9,307 nucleotides of DNA from CAYVQA01 sp045119035 (GCA_045119035.1 JBGVCU010000041.1:1-9307); one strand, 5' to 3'. Positions 1 through 5,667 are shown, counted from the first letter of the stretch. Notes: generated from the sequence alone by a model not told the origin. Made by a program: numbers and translations.

Positions 1-98
1 TAATAGAATATATTGAATTTTATAATAACAAAAGATTTCAAGCCATATTAAAAAGCTTGACTCCGATTGAATATCGAAATCAAGCTTTATTGGCGTAA
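1..98 (+). CDS. IS3-family transposase (orfB), C-terminal end only
   Basis: Reading from base 3, 31 codons run to a TAA at 96-98. The peptide contains YNNKR near its start and LTPIEYR before the end, which is the characteristic tail of the DDE integrase (OrfB) of IS3-family elements, especially the IS150 group (family knowledge). The rest of the gene, including the DDE catalytic residues, lies before the window, so I cannot say whether it is intact. About 43 bases separate the stop from the element's outer edge, as usual for IS3 elements. It is convergent with the aminotransferase. The short length gives limited support, but the motif pair plus the adjacent inverted-repeat-like end make the identification solid. 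Confidence 0.85.
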   Translation, partial: IEYIEFYNNKRFQAILKSLTPIEYRNQALLA

Positions 99-116
99 AT
101 TTTTATTTTTATTATC

Positions 117-141
117 TGTCCACTTGACAGACATCAGTTCA
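117..141 (+). repeat. IS right terminal inverted repeat (IRR)
   Basis: About 25 bases begin TGTCCACTTGACAG and end CATCAGTTCA, resembling IS150-type terminal repeats. Inside it is a small perfect hairpin, TCTGTC (115-120) and GACAGA (126-131) around CACTT. On the minus strand the repeat begins TGAACTG, and its first TGA is read in frame as the stop of the aminotransferase. The matching left repeat is not in the window, so the inner limit is approximate. Confidence 0.65.
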
Positions 142-1296
142 AAATAACTCTTTTTTTATTTCTTCTATAAAAGTTTCAATTCTATCTAATGCAGTAATTA
201 GTTTATTCATATCTGTAGAACAGCTAATTCTAAAGTTATTATCACATCCAAATGCAACGCCAGGTGTAACTGCTACATGTTTTTCATCAAGTAATCTTTT
301 ACAAAATGTATAAGAATCCATCTTTAAATTTTTAACAGATGGAAATAGATAAAACGCTCCATCAGGCTTTAAAACTTCTAAATTTAAATTAACTAATCTA
401 TTATAAACATAGTCAATATTTTCTTTATATTTAGTAATCTCTTTAATTGGTTTATATTCATAAGCAACAAGTGCAGCATATTGTACGAAAGATGTAACTG
501 AAACATTTAGATATTGATGCAATTTTAATGCGTTATCAATAATTACTTCTGGCCCTAATAAATACCCTAATCTCCAACCTGTCATAGAATATGTTTTTGA
601 AAAGCTTTGACATATTAATATATTATCTTTTATGTCATTGTATTTTGAAAAATTAGTTTTATTATTAAATATTAATTGTTCATAACAATTATCAAGTAAT
701 AGATAAATATTATATTTTTTTACTAATTTATAGGCAATATTTATTGAGCTTTCATTTAAAATTATACCTGTAGGATTATTGGGAGAGTTTAGTATTAGAC
801 ACTTTGTATTTTCTGTTATTAGTTTTTCTAATGAATTATAATCAAACTGATAGTTAAATTCTTCATTATTATAAATGACTTCTTTTGCACAACATCTATT
901 AATAACAGGAATATATTCTGGATAATATGGACAAGGAATTATTACTTCATCATTTTTATTTAAAATTGTACAAAGTGCTAAATAAATTGCTTCTGTAGCT
1001 CCATTAGTAATTATGATTTCTTTATTTGTATATGAATAATTATTATTAGTTAATTCATAGTTTAGTATTTTATTAATTAGTAAAGTATTTCCTCTTGCTT
1101 TTTCGTACTTTGTTATATTATTATTTATTCCTTCTATCGCTTTTTCTTTAATTATCTCTGGTGTAAAGAAATCTGGTTCTCCATAGGTTAGATTTATACA
1201 ATCGGGTATATTTTTGGCATTTTCGGCAAATTCAGTAATTATACTGTTTTTTAAGTTTTTAATTTCTATGTTTAGTTTATTCTTTATAATATACAC
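139..1296 (-). CDS. Class I/II PLP aminotransferase, probable N-acetyl-LL-diaminopimelate aminotransferase
   Basis: This is a fold-type I, aspartate aminotransferase-like enzyme of 385 residues counted from GTG at 1296, the usual family length. Visible motifs are YGEPDF near 38-43, NGATEA at 98-103, NSPNNPTG at 170-177, the ring-nitrogen aspartate D202 in LLLDNCYE, the PLP lysine K234 in SFSKTYSMTGWR, and the carboxylate-binding R356 in FRISCS. It is cytoplasmic, with no signal peptide. Divergence from dapF-dapA-dapB-dapH suggests it performs the glutamate-dependent transamination of N-acetyl-2-amino-6-oxopimelate (PatA/DapX role). That is inference from context; an ordinary aspartate aminotransferase is the alternative. 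The start is odd: GTG at 1296 lies inside the Shine-Dalgarno-like AGAGGTG (1300-1294), while ATA at 1287 sits at normal spacing, and no in-frame ATG exists near the start. The stop TGA (141-139) belongs to the IS end. No terminator follows. Confidence 0.9.
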   Translation of the reverse strand: MYIIKNKLNIEIKNLKNSIITEFAENAKNIPDCINLTYGEPDFFTPEIIKEKAIEGINNNITKYEKARGNTLLINKILNYELTNNNYSYTNKEIIITNGATEAIYLALCTILNKNDEVIIPCPYYPEYIPVINRCCAKEVIYNNEEFNYQFDYNSLEKLITENTKCLILNSPNNPTGIILNESSINIAYKLVKKYNIYLLLDNCYEQLIFNNKTNFSKYNDIKDNILICQSFSKTYSMTGWRLGYLLGPEVIIDNALKLHQYLNVSVTSFVQYAALVAYEYKPIKEITKYKENIDYVYNRLVNLNLEVLKPDGAFYLFPSVKNLKMDSYTFCKRLLDEKHVAVTPGVAFGCDNNFRISCSTDMNKLITALDRIETFIEEIKKELF

Positions 1297-1300
1297 CTCT
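1294..1300 (-). promoter_or_regulatory. Shine-Dalgarno AGAGGTG that argues for a non-GTG start
   Basis: AGAGGTG is identical to the site before the lipase gene (4340-4346). There it is followed by six bases and then ATG. Here it is followed by TATATT and then ATA, in frame with the aminotransferase. This argues that translation begins at ATA (1287-1285), or at ATT (1290-1288), rather than at the GTG contained in the site itself. Confidence 0.5.
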
Positions 1301-1306
1301 AGTATT

Positions 1307-1335
1307 ATTATATTTTTTGTTGTTAAAATTGCTAA
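1307..1335 (-). promoter_or_regulatory. Promoter of the aminotransferase gene
   Basis: On the minus strand, TTAGCA (1335-1330, 4 of 6 matches to TTGACA) and a perfect TATAAT (1312-1307) are separated by 17 bases. The predicted transcription start is near 1300, which would put the AGAGGTG Shine-Dalgarno at the very 5' end of the message. Its spacer overlaps the candidate dapF extended -10 on the other strand. Confidence 0.6.
1321..1329 (+). promoter_or_regulatory. Candidate extended -10 promoter of the dap operon
   Basis: TGTTAAAAT is an extended -10 element (TG, one base, TAAAAT) of the same type as those before the lipase and the lipoprotein. No good -35 is seen 16-18 bases upstream, so this is the best of weak candidates. 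It would start transcription near 1336 and give a leader of about 43 bases. It lies inside the spacer of the opposing aminotransferase promoter. The 82-bp gap is too short for a lysine riboswitch or T-box. Confidence 0.35.
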
Positions 1336-1378
1336 TAAAACAAATTATTAATTCATAAAATTAACAAGGAGGCAATAA

Positions 1379-2179
1379 ATGAAGAATTTCTTTTATAAAT
1401 ATAATTGTAGTGGAAATACCTTTGTGATAGTAAAATATGATTCGACAATTGATTATTTTTCTTTTAGCAAAAAAATATGCGACGAATATCAAGGTATTGG
1501 TTGTGATGGATTAATAGTTGTTAAAGATGATATTAATGAGATATTGTTTTTTAATAAAGATGGAAGTAAGGCAAAATTTTGTGGAAATGGATTAAGAGCT
1601 GTTACACATTACTTAAGAATTCAAAAAGGTTTAATAAAAAGAACAATACCAGTATTATTTAATAATGAATTATATTATGGAAAAGTAATTTCTTTAGATC
1701 CGTTTTGTTCTGAAGTAAAAATTAAAAAAGATAAAATTCAAATAAAGAAAGAAGATTTTAATACAATAATTAAATATAAAGATTATCATATTAAAACATT
1801 TCCAGTTAAAGTTGGAGTATTTCATGTTATTTTATTAAATGAAACAACGTTAAATAATGATGAGTTTCTAAATGAAGAAGATTTAATTGAAATTAAAAAC
1901 CTTCTTTCTTTAAAATATGGTGTTGAACCAAATCTTGAAGTTGTTAAATTAGACTATAATGATAAAAAAATAGATGAAATTACATTCTACGAAAGAGGAG
2001 TAGGATATACAAAATGTTGTGGAAGTGGAAGTGTTGCTGTTGGAATGATATTAGAACTTATGAATTTTAATTTAGAGGAATATGTTAAAATTAAAGAAGA
2101 TTTATATATTATTATAAAAGAAGACTATATTTCTTTAGTAGGAAAATCTAATTTAATTTGCTGGGGGAAATATTTATGA
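1379..2179 (+). CDS. dapF: Diaminopimelate epimerase
   Basis: DapF interconverts LL- and meso-diaminopimelate, without a cofactor, using two cysteines as acid and base. Both are present: C68 in CGNGLR and C214 in KCCGSGS. Also seen are GIGCDG (39-44), N185 in PNLEVV and the substrate-contacting ER pair in YERGVG (205-206). Its 266 residues are normal for the family. In the N-terminal KYNCSGNTFV the usual GNDF aspartate is threonine (T14), a divergent position. ATG is preceded by AAGGAGG (1366-1372), the strongest ribosome site in the window. As first gene of the operon, its stop TGA overlaps the dapA ATG (ATGA, 2176-2179), so the two are probably translationally coupled. The enzyme is cytoplasmic and supplies meso-DAP for peptidoglycan and, through LysA elsewhere, lysine. 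Confidence 0.95.
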   Translation: MKNFFYKYNCSGNTFVIVKYDSTIDYFSFSKKICDEYQGIGCDGLIVVKDDINEILFFNKDGSKAKFCGNGLRAVTHYLRIQKGLIKRTIPVLFNNELYYGKVISLDPFCSEVKIKKDKIQIKKEDFNTIIKYKDYHIKTFPVKVGVFHVILLNETTLNNDEFLNEEDLIEIKNLLSLKYGVEPNLEVVKLDYNDKKIDEITFYERGVGYTKCCGSGSVAVGMILELMNFNLEEYVKIKEDLYIIIKEDYISLVGKSNLICWGKYL

Positions 2180-3063
2180 TTGACTTCAGTGGTGTCTATA
2201 CAGCTTTAATTACACCCTTTGATCAAAATAATAATGTTGATTTTCAAAAATTAGAAGAACTTATCGATTTTCAAGTTAATAAAGGTGTTACTGGTATTGT
2301 ATTTGGTGGTACTACTGGTGAAGGAATGTTAATAAATGATTTATATTCTTTTTATAATAAAGTAATTGAACTTGTTAAAAAAAGAGTAAAAGTATTTTTA
2401 ACAATATTTGATTTTAATAAAGAAACAGTAACTGATTTAATAAGTGAATTAAATAAATTGGATTTTGATGGATATTTAATCAATACACCATATTATTTAA
2501 ATACTAATCAAGAAGGAATTAAAAATTATTATGAATATTTTGATTCGATTGTTAATAAATCTTTCATTATTTATTATAATCCGTTAAGAAGCAATCAATA
2601 TATAACGCTTAATACATGGAAAAGTTTGCTAAATTTAAAATGGTTTATTGGTGTAAAAGATGCTAGTATGAATTTAACCTATAATAATAATCTTATGGAT
2701 TTAATGAAAAATCATTTTTATTTTACAGGTAATGACTCTTTGTATTATTTACATTTAACTTATGGTTCAAGTGGTATTATTAGTTCATTAAGTAATGCAT
2801 TACCTGATGTTTTTGTAAAAATGTATTTTTTGTATAAAAATAAAGAATATGATATAGTAGCAAAAATGTTTAGTAAATATACTAAATTAATTAATGTTAT
2901 TAATTTAGAACCTAATCCGATAGGACTTAAGTTTTTTATGAATCATTTAGGCTTTAATGTCGGAAATCCTCTTTTTCCATTAGAGTTATTTAGTAAAAAC
3001 GGTCAAATAAAATTGAAATCAGTATATAAGGAGTTACAAAATGAAAATATTAATTATTGGTAA
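2176..3063 (+). CDS. dapA: 4-hydroxy-tetrahydrodipicolinate synthase
   Basis: DapA condenses pyruvate with aspartate semialdehyde, the committed step to DAP and lysine. The 295-residue TIM-barrel protein carries GTTGEG (45-50, with T46/T47), Y107 in NTPYY, the catalytic tyrosine Y133 and R138 in YYNPLR, and the Schiff-base lysine K161 in GVKDAS, numbers that match the E. coli enzyme closely. The usual YNVPGR motif is replaced by YYNPLR, which keeps Tyr, Pro and Arg in register. I place the start at ATG 2176, inside the ATGA overlap with dapF; an upstream in-frame TTG at 2158 is less likely, because GGGGGA (2163-2168) is correctly spaced only for the ATG. Its last 23 bases overlap dapB. Confidence 0.95.
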   Translation: MIDFSGVYTALITPFDQNNNVDFQKLEELIDFQVNKGVTGIVFGGTTGEGMLINDLYSFYNKVIELVKKRVKVFLTIFDFNKETVTDLISELNKLDFDGYLINTPYYLNTNQEGIKNYYEYFDSIVNKSFIIYYNPLRSNQYITLNTWKSLLNLKWFIGVKDASMNLTYNNNLMDLMKNHFYFTGNDSLYYLHLTYGSSGIISSLSNALPDVFVKMYFLYKNKEYDIVAKMFSKYTKLINVINLEPNPIGLKFFMNHLGFNVGNPLFPLELFSKNGQIKLKSVYKELQNENINYW

Positions 3064-3679
3064 AGGTAAAATGGGTTTATGTTTAAAAGAATATTTTGAA
3101 AAAGAATATGAAGTGTTAAATATTGAAAGTAGTAATTATCAATTAGTTAAGAAAACCTATGATTATATTATTGATTTTTCTCATCCTGATTCACTTAATT
3201 ATTATAAATATTTATTAAACGATAAAACAAAAGTGATTATAGGAACCACTAATTTTACTCAAAATCAAAAAGATTATATTTTGTTTTTAAGTAAAATGAA
3301 CCCAATAGTATTAGATGCAAATTTCTCAAACGGAATTGATTTTTTAAATAGACTACTTACAGTAATAAATGAAACAAAGTATGATGTTACAATTAATGAA
3401 ACTCATAATATTACAAAATTAGATTCTCCAAGTGGAACTACGAAGCATTTTCTTGAAATTTTAAATAAAAAAACACCATTAGTTAATTCATTAAGAAAAG
3501 GTGATGTTTTTGGAATTCATGAAATTGTATTAGAAAGTGAAGGGGAAACATTAGTTTTTAAACATATTGTAGAAAATAGAAATCTATTTTGTACTGGCGT
3601 TAAAAGAAGTATGATGTTTTTAAAAGATAAAGAAAATGGATTATATACTTTTAAGGATGTAATTGATTGTGGAAATTGA
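3041..3679 (+). CDS. dapB: 4-hydroxy-tetrahydrodipicolinate reductase
   Basis: DapB reduces the DapA product to tetrahydrodipicolinate with NAD(P)H. It has a Rossmann start (GKGKMG at 7-12), GTT at 68-70, NFS at 94-96 and the signature ETHNITKLDSPSGTT (120-134), with catalytic H122 and K126. The second histidine of the common EHHxxK form is asparagine here (N123). At 212 residues it is a compact form; many DapB proteins are 240-270. AAGGAG (3028-3033) lies seven bases before the ATG, inside dapA, giving a 23-base overlap. Its last 17 bases overlap the dapH start. Motif conservation suggests an active enzyme despite the short length. Confidence 0.93.
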   Translation: MKILIIGKGKMGLCLKEYFEKEYEVLNIESSNYQLVKKTYDYIIDFSHPDSLNYYKYLLNDKTKVIIGTTNFTQNQKDYILFLSKMNPIVLDANFSNGIDFLNRLLTVINETKYDVTINETHNITKLDSPSGTTKHFLEILNKKTPLVNSLRKGDVFGIHEIVLESEGETLVFKHIVENRNLFCTGVKRSMMFLKDKENGLYTFKDVIDCGN

Positions 3680-4292
3680 TTTAAATGATAATATAACTGT
3701 TGTTGAGTTAACAGGTTTAATTAATAATTATCCTATATATTATAAATGTGAATATCATGAAGCAATAGAATTAATTGATAAATATAATATTAAAGATGTA
3801 AAACTAAATTATTTAACAAAAAATAGTAAAGCAACATTATTGGACTATTATAACAAAAATGTAAGAATTGAACCAGGTGCAATTATTAGAAAAAATGTTA
3901 TATTAGAGGATAATGTTATTGTGTTAATGGGAGCTGTTATAAATATCGGTTGTCATATTGGTGAAAATACAATGATTGATATGAATAGTGTAATTGGATC
4001 AAAAGCAATAATTGGGAAAAATTGTCATATTGGTGCAGGATGTGTTATTGCTGGAGTATTAGAACCTAGTTCATTAAAACCAGTTGTAATTGAAGATAAT
4101 GTCTTTATAGGAGCAAATTCTGTAATACTTGAAGGACTAAGAGTAGGAAGTGGTTCAATAATTGGAGCAGGAAGCATTGTCACAAAAGATATACCAAGTG
4201 ATTCATTGGTGTATGGAACTAGTGCTAAAATAATAAGAAAAATTGATAATGCAGTTTTAAGTAAAGTGAATATAAATTATGATTTAAGATAA
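3663..4292 (+). CDS. dapH: Tetrahydrodipicolinate N-acetyltransferase
   Basis: This enzyme uses acetyl-CoA to acetylate tetrahydrodipicolinate, opening the ring (also named DapD in some annotations; B. subtilis DapH/YkuQ type). The left-handed beta-helix hexapeptide repeats run from about residue 68 to 190. They include RIEPGAIIR (68-76), MGAVINIG (89-96), MIDMN (104-108), NCHIGAG (120-126), LEPSSLKPVVIED (133-145) and IGANSVILEG (149-158), which are characteristic of the N-acetyl rather than the succinyl enzyme. The N-terminal region is somewhat short: 209 residues against about 235 usually. The start is non-ATG: TTG at 3663, five bases after AAGGA (3653-3657), with ATT 3666 and GTG 3669 as alternatives. 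It overlaps dapB by 17 bases. No terminator hairpin follows, so transcription may run into the lipase gene. Confidence 0.92.
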   Translation: MIVEIDLNDNITVVELTGLINNYPIYYKCEYHEAIELIDKYNIKDVKLNYLTKNSKATLLDYYNKNVRIEPGAIIRKNVILEDNVIVLMGAVINIGCHIGENTMIDMNSVIGSKAIIGKNCHIGAGCVIAGVLEPSSLKPVVIEDNVFIGANSVILEGLRVGSGSIIGAGSIVTKDIPSDSLVYGTSAKIIRKIDNAVLSKVNINYDLR

Positions 4293-4302
4293 AATTTTCT
4301 AC

Positions 4303-4331
4303 TTGAATTAGATTTGATTTAGTGGTATAAT
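4303..4331 (+). promoter_or_regulatory. Promoter of the lipase gene
   Basis: TTGAAT (4303-4308), a 17-base spacer and TGGTATAAT, an extended and perfect -10 (hexamer 4326-4331), form a strong sigma-A-type promoter just after dapH. The predicted start near 4338 is only about two bases before the AGAGGTG ribosome site (4340-4346), giving a leader of about 15 bases. Confidence 0.75.
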
Positions 4332-4352
4332 ACATGTATAGAGGTGTTTTAT

Positions 4353-5132
4353 ATGACTAAATATCCAATAATATTAGTACATGGAATTTTACTTAAAGAT
4401 AAAAAATACTTTAAAGCTTTTGGAAAAATTGAAAAAGTTTTAAAAGATGCAGGTTATCATGTCTATACAAGTCAAACTGATGGGTTTGGTTCAATTGAAA
4501 CAAATGCAGAACAACTTAAAAAACAAATAATTGAAATTTTAAAAAAAGAAAAAACAAATAAAATTAATATAATTGCACATTCTAAAGGTGGTTTAGATTC
4601 TAAATACATGTTAGAAAACCTAGATATGATTGACTATGTTAGTTCTTTAACTACACTTGCAACACCTCATAAAGGTTCGCCTATTGCGTCGATGTTATTA
4701 AAATTACCTAAATTTATTATTAGAATTACAGCTTGGAATATTAATTTAATATATAAAATGTTTGGGGATGAACATCCAAATTCATATAAAGTATGTTTGC
4801 AACTTAGAAAACAAGATGATGAAATATTGCAGTTTAATGAAGAAGTTTATGAAAAAGTTTATTGTCAAAGTTATTCAGCCACTATGAAAAATAGTAAAGA
4901 TGACTTTTTAATGATGATACCACATAAAATATTTAATCATTATGAAAAAAATGATAATGATGGATTAGTTTCTAAAGAATCTTCAAAATTTGCTTTCTTT
5001 AAAGGTGATTGTATAGATGATTCTATCTCGCATGGTCAACTTGTTGATATTTCGTTAAATAGATCTAAAAAAGATTTAGTTTATAGTTTTTGGTTAGAAC
5101 TATGTAATGATTTAAAAGAAAGAGGATATTAA
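4353..5132 (+). CDS. Cytoplasmic lipase/esterase, alpha/beta-hydrolase fold
   Basis: This 259-residue hydrolase resembles bacterial triacylglycerol lipases. The oxyanion-hole HG (10-11) follows the first strand (PIILVHG). The nucleophile elbow is AHSKGG with S77, where alanine replaces the first glycine of GxSxG, as in Bacillus lipases. The likely acid is D203 in NDNDGLVS and the base H227 in SHGQLVD, so a full triad is visible. There is no signal peptide or membrane segment, so it probably acts in the cytoplasm; the true substrate is unknown. ATG at 4353 is chosen over the in-frame GTG at 4344 because that GTG lies inside the Shine-Dalgarno AGAGGTG. It has its own promoter and ends at a bidirectional terminator. 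Nothing links it directly to the dap pathway beyond adjacency. Confidence 0.85.
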   Translation: MTKYPIILVHGILLKDKKYFKAFGKIEKVLKDAGYHVYTSQTDGFGSIETNAEQLKKQIIEILKKEKTNKINIIAHSKGGLDSKYMLENLDMIDYVSSLTTLATPHKGSPIASMLLKLPKFIIRITAWNINLIYKMFGDEHPNSYKVCLQLRKQDDEILQFNEEVYEKVYCQSYSATMKNSKDDFLMMIPHKIFNHYEKNDNDGLVSKESSKFAFFKGDCIDDSISHGQLVDISLNRSKKDLVYSFWLELCNDLKERGY

Positions 5133-5161
5133 AAAAGAGTCTAATTATTTAGACTCTTTTT
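5132..5161. terminator. Bidirectional rho-independent terminator
   Basis: A perfect 13-bp stem, AAAAAGAGTCTAA (5132-5144) and TTAGACTCTTTTT (5149-5161), encloses the loop TTAT. Flanking A and T runs give a U-tract in both directions, so it can end both the lipase (+) and chorismate mutase (-) transcripts. The chorismate mutase stop lies in the loop and its last four sense codons in the stem; the lipase stop overlaps the left edge. Confidence 0.88.
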
Positions 5162-5426
5162 CTATTATGTAGTTTTGATATTCTTTTGAAATTCTAATAA
5201 ATTCTTTCATTAATTGAACATAATATTCTTCTAGTTCTTCATTGTTTAAAAGAAGTAGGTTCTTTTCTAATAGAGATTTTTCTCTTTCGATGTTTGCTAT
5301 TTGTATATTATTTTCTTTTTTATATAGAGCAATCTCTTTTACAACGGCCATTCTTTTAATAAATAGATCGATTATTAATGAATCAATTTTTTCAATTTCT
5401 AATCTCTTTGTTTCTAAAGTGTTCAT
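5145..5426 (-). CDS. Chorismate mutase, AroQ class, monofunctional
   Basis: This 93-residue all-helical AroQ-type protein would rearrange chorismate to prephenate, the branch point to phenylalanine and tyrosine. Residues matching the E. coli P-protein active site are R8 (KRLEIEKID), R25 (FIKRMAVV), K36 (IALYKKEN), R48 and E49 (NIEREKSLL), and Q84 near the C-terminus (SKEYQ). The usual aspartate three residues before the RE pair is asparagine (N45). Its length matches a stand-alone AroQ domain; no prephenate dehydratase, dehydrogenase or DAHP synthase is fused. The ATG at 5426-5424 follows AGAGGT (5440-5435) at eight bases. It is a single-gene unit with its own promoter and shares a terminator with the convergent lipase. 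No other aromatic pathway gene is visible. Confidence 0.88.
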   Translation of the reverse strand: MNTLETKRLEIEKIDSLIIDLFIKRMAVVKEIALYKKENNIQIANIEREKSLLEKNLLLLNNEELEEYYVQLMKEFIRISKEYQNYIIEKESK

Positions 5427-5446
5427 AATGTTTTACCTCTATCTAT

Positions 5447-5475
5447 ATTTTATCAATTTTTTGTTTGTTTGTAAA
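5447..5475 (-). promoter_or_regulatory. Promoter of the chorismate mutase gene
   Basis: On the minus strand, TTTACA (5475-5470) and TAAAAT (5452-5447) are separated by exactly 17 bases, each matching five of six consensus positions. The predicted start near 5440 coincides with the first base of the AGAGGT ribosome site, leaving a leader of about 14 bases. Confidence 0.65.
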
Positions 5476-5609
5476 TGAATTAGATAAAATTTAATGAATG
5501 TTAATTTATGTATAGGAAAAAATTGTTTAATAAAACTTGATTAAAAGTACTTATTTTTCTCTTTGTTTAATAATATTTTAATAAAGATTTAAATAAATTA
5601 ATCTATTTG

Positions 5610-5638
5610 TTGAAAAAAATTTTTTATTGTGGTAAAAT
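5610..5638 (+). promoter_or_regulatory. Promoter of the giant lipoprotein gene
   Basis: TTGAAA (5610-5615), a 17-base spacer and TGGTAAAAT (extended -10, hexamer 5633-5638) have the same layout as the lipase promoter. The predicted start is near 5645, followed by AAGGAG (5655-5660) and ATG at 5668, so the leader is about 23 bases. Confidence 0.75.
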
Positions 5639-5667
5639 ATGGTATTACAATATTAAGGAGTAGATTT

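Larger units (their letters stand above)
1..141 (+). mobile_element. Right end of an IS3-family (IS150-like) insertion sequence
   Basis: This stretch holds the transposase 3' end (to 98), a short AT-rich linker (99-114) and a terminal sequence ending in CAGTTCA at 141. IS3-family elements are bounded by TG...CA, and many IS150-group right ends have the form TGTC...CAGTTCA, which is the form seen here. The outer boundary is placed at 141 because the A at 141 completes the CA end. The left end, and so the target-site duplication, lies outside the window; the bases just past the boundary (AAA or AAAT, 142-145) would be the expected duplicate. The element is inserted exactly at the 3' end of the minus-strand aminotransferase gene. 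Confidence 0.75.
5427..5667. other. Divergent intergenic region between chorismate mutase and lipoprotein genes
   Basis: This 241-base AT-rich gap holds the two outward promoters described separately. Its middle, about 5476-5609, carries no credible open frame, hairpin terminator or RNA gene that I can see. The only structure is an 11-base direct repeat, TTGTTTAATAA, at 5523-5533 and 5563-5573, 40 bases apart, and an A7T6 tract in the lipoprotein promoter spacer (5613-5625) that may bend the DNA. Confidence 0.5.

Noticed and set aside
1348..1364. Inverted repeat TTAATT, 5 bases, AATTAA as an operator before dapF
   Set aside because: The arms are only A and T in AT-rich DNA and do not extend, so chance is likely. 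I would accept it only if conserved in relatives.
1297..1378. Lysine riboswitch or T-box controlling the dap operon
   Set aside because: The gap is 82 bases, with no G-rich conserved cores, terminator or antiterminator stems, and is too short for either class.
2158..2175. Upstream TTG start for dapA
   Set aside because: The ATG at 2176 is correctly spaced from GGGGGA, forms a typical ATGA coupling with dapF, and gives catalytic residue numbers matching the E. coli enzyme.
139..4292. Mycoplasma-type code with TGA as tryptophan
   Set aside because: Tryptophan is encoded by TGG throughout, and TGA ends dapF, dapB and the aminotransferase at the places expected from family lengths and overlaps.
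4293..4325. Terminator after the dap operon
   Set aside because: No stem followed by a T-run is visible; the space is filled by the lipase promoter.
5242..5478. 78-codon plus-strand open frame with hydrophobic residues
   Set aside because: It lies antisense to the well-supported chorismate mutase gene, has no good ribosome site, and its composition is explained by the reverse complement of a charged, Leu/Ile/Glu-rich helical protein.
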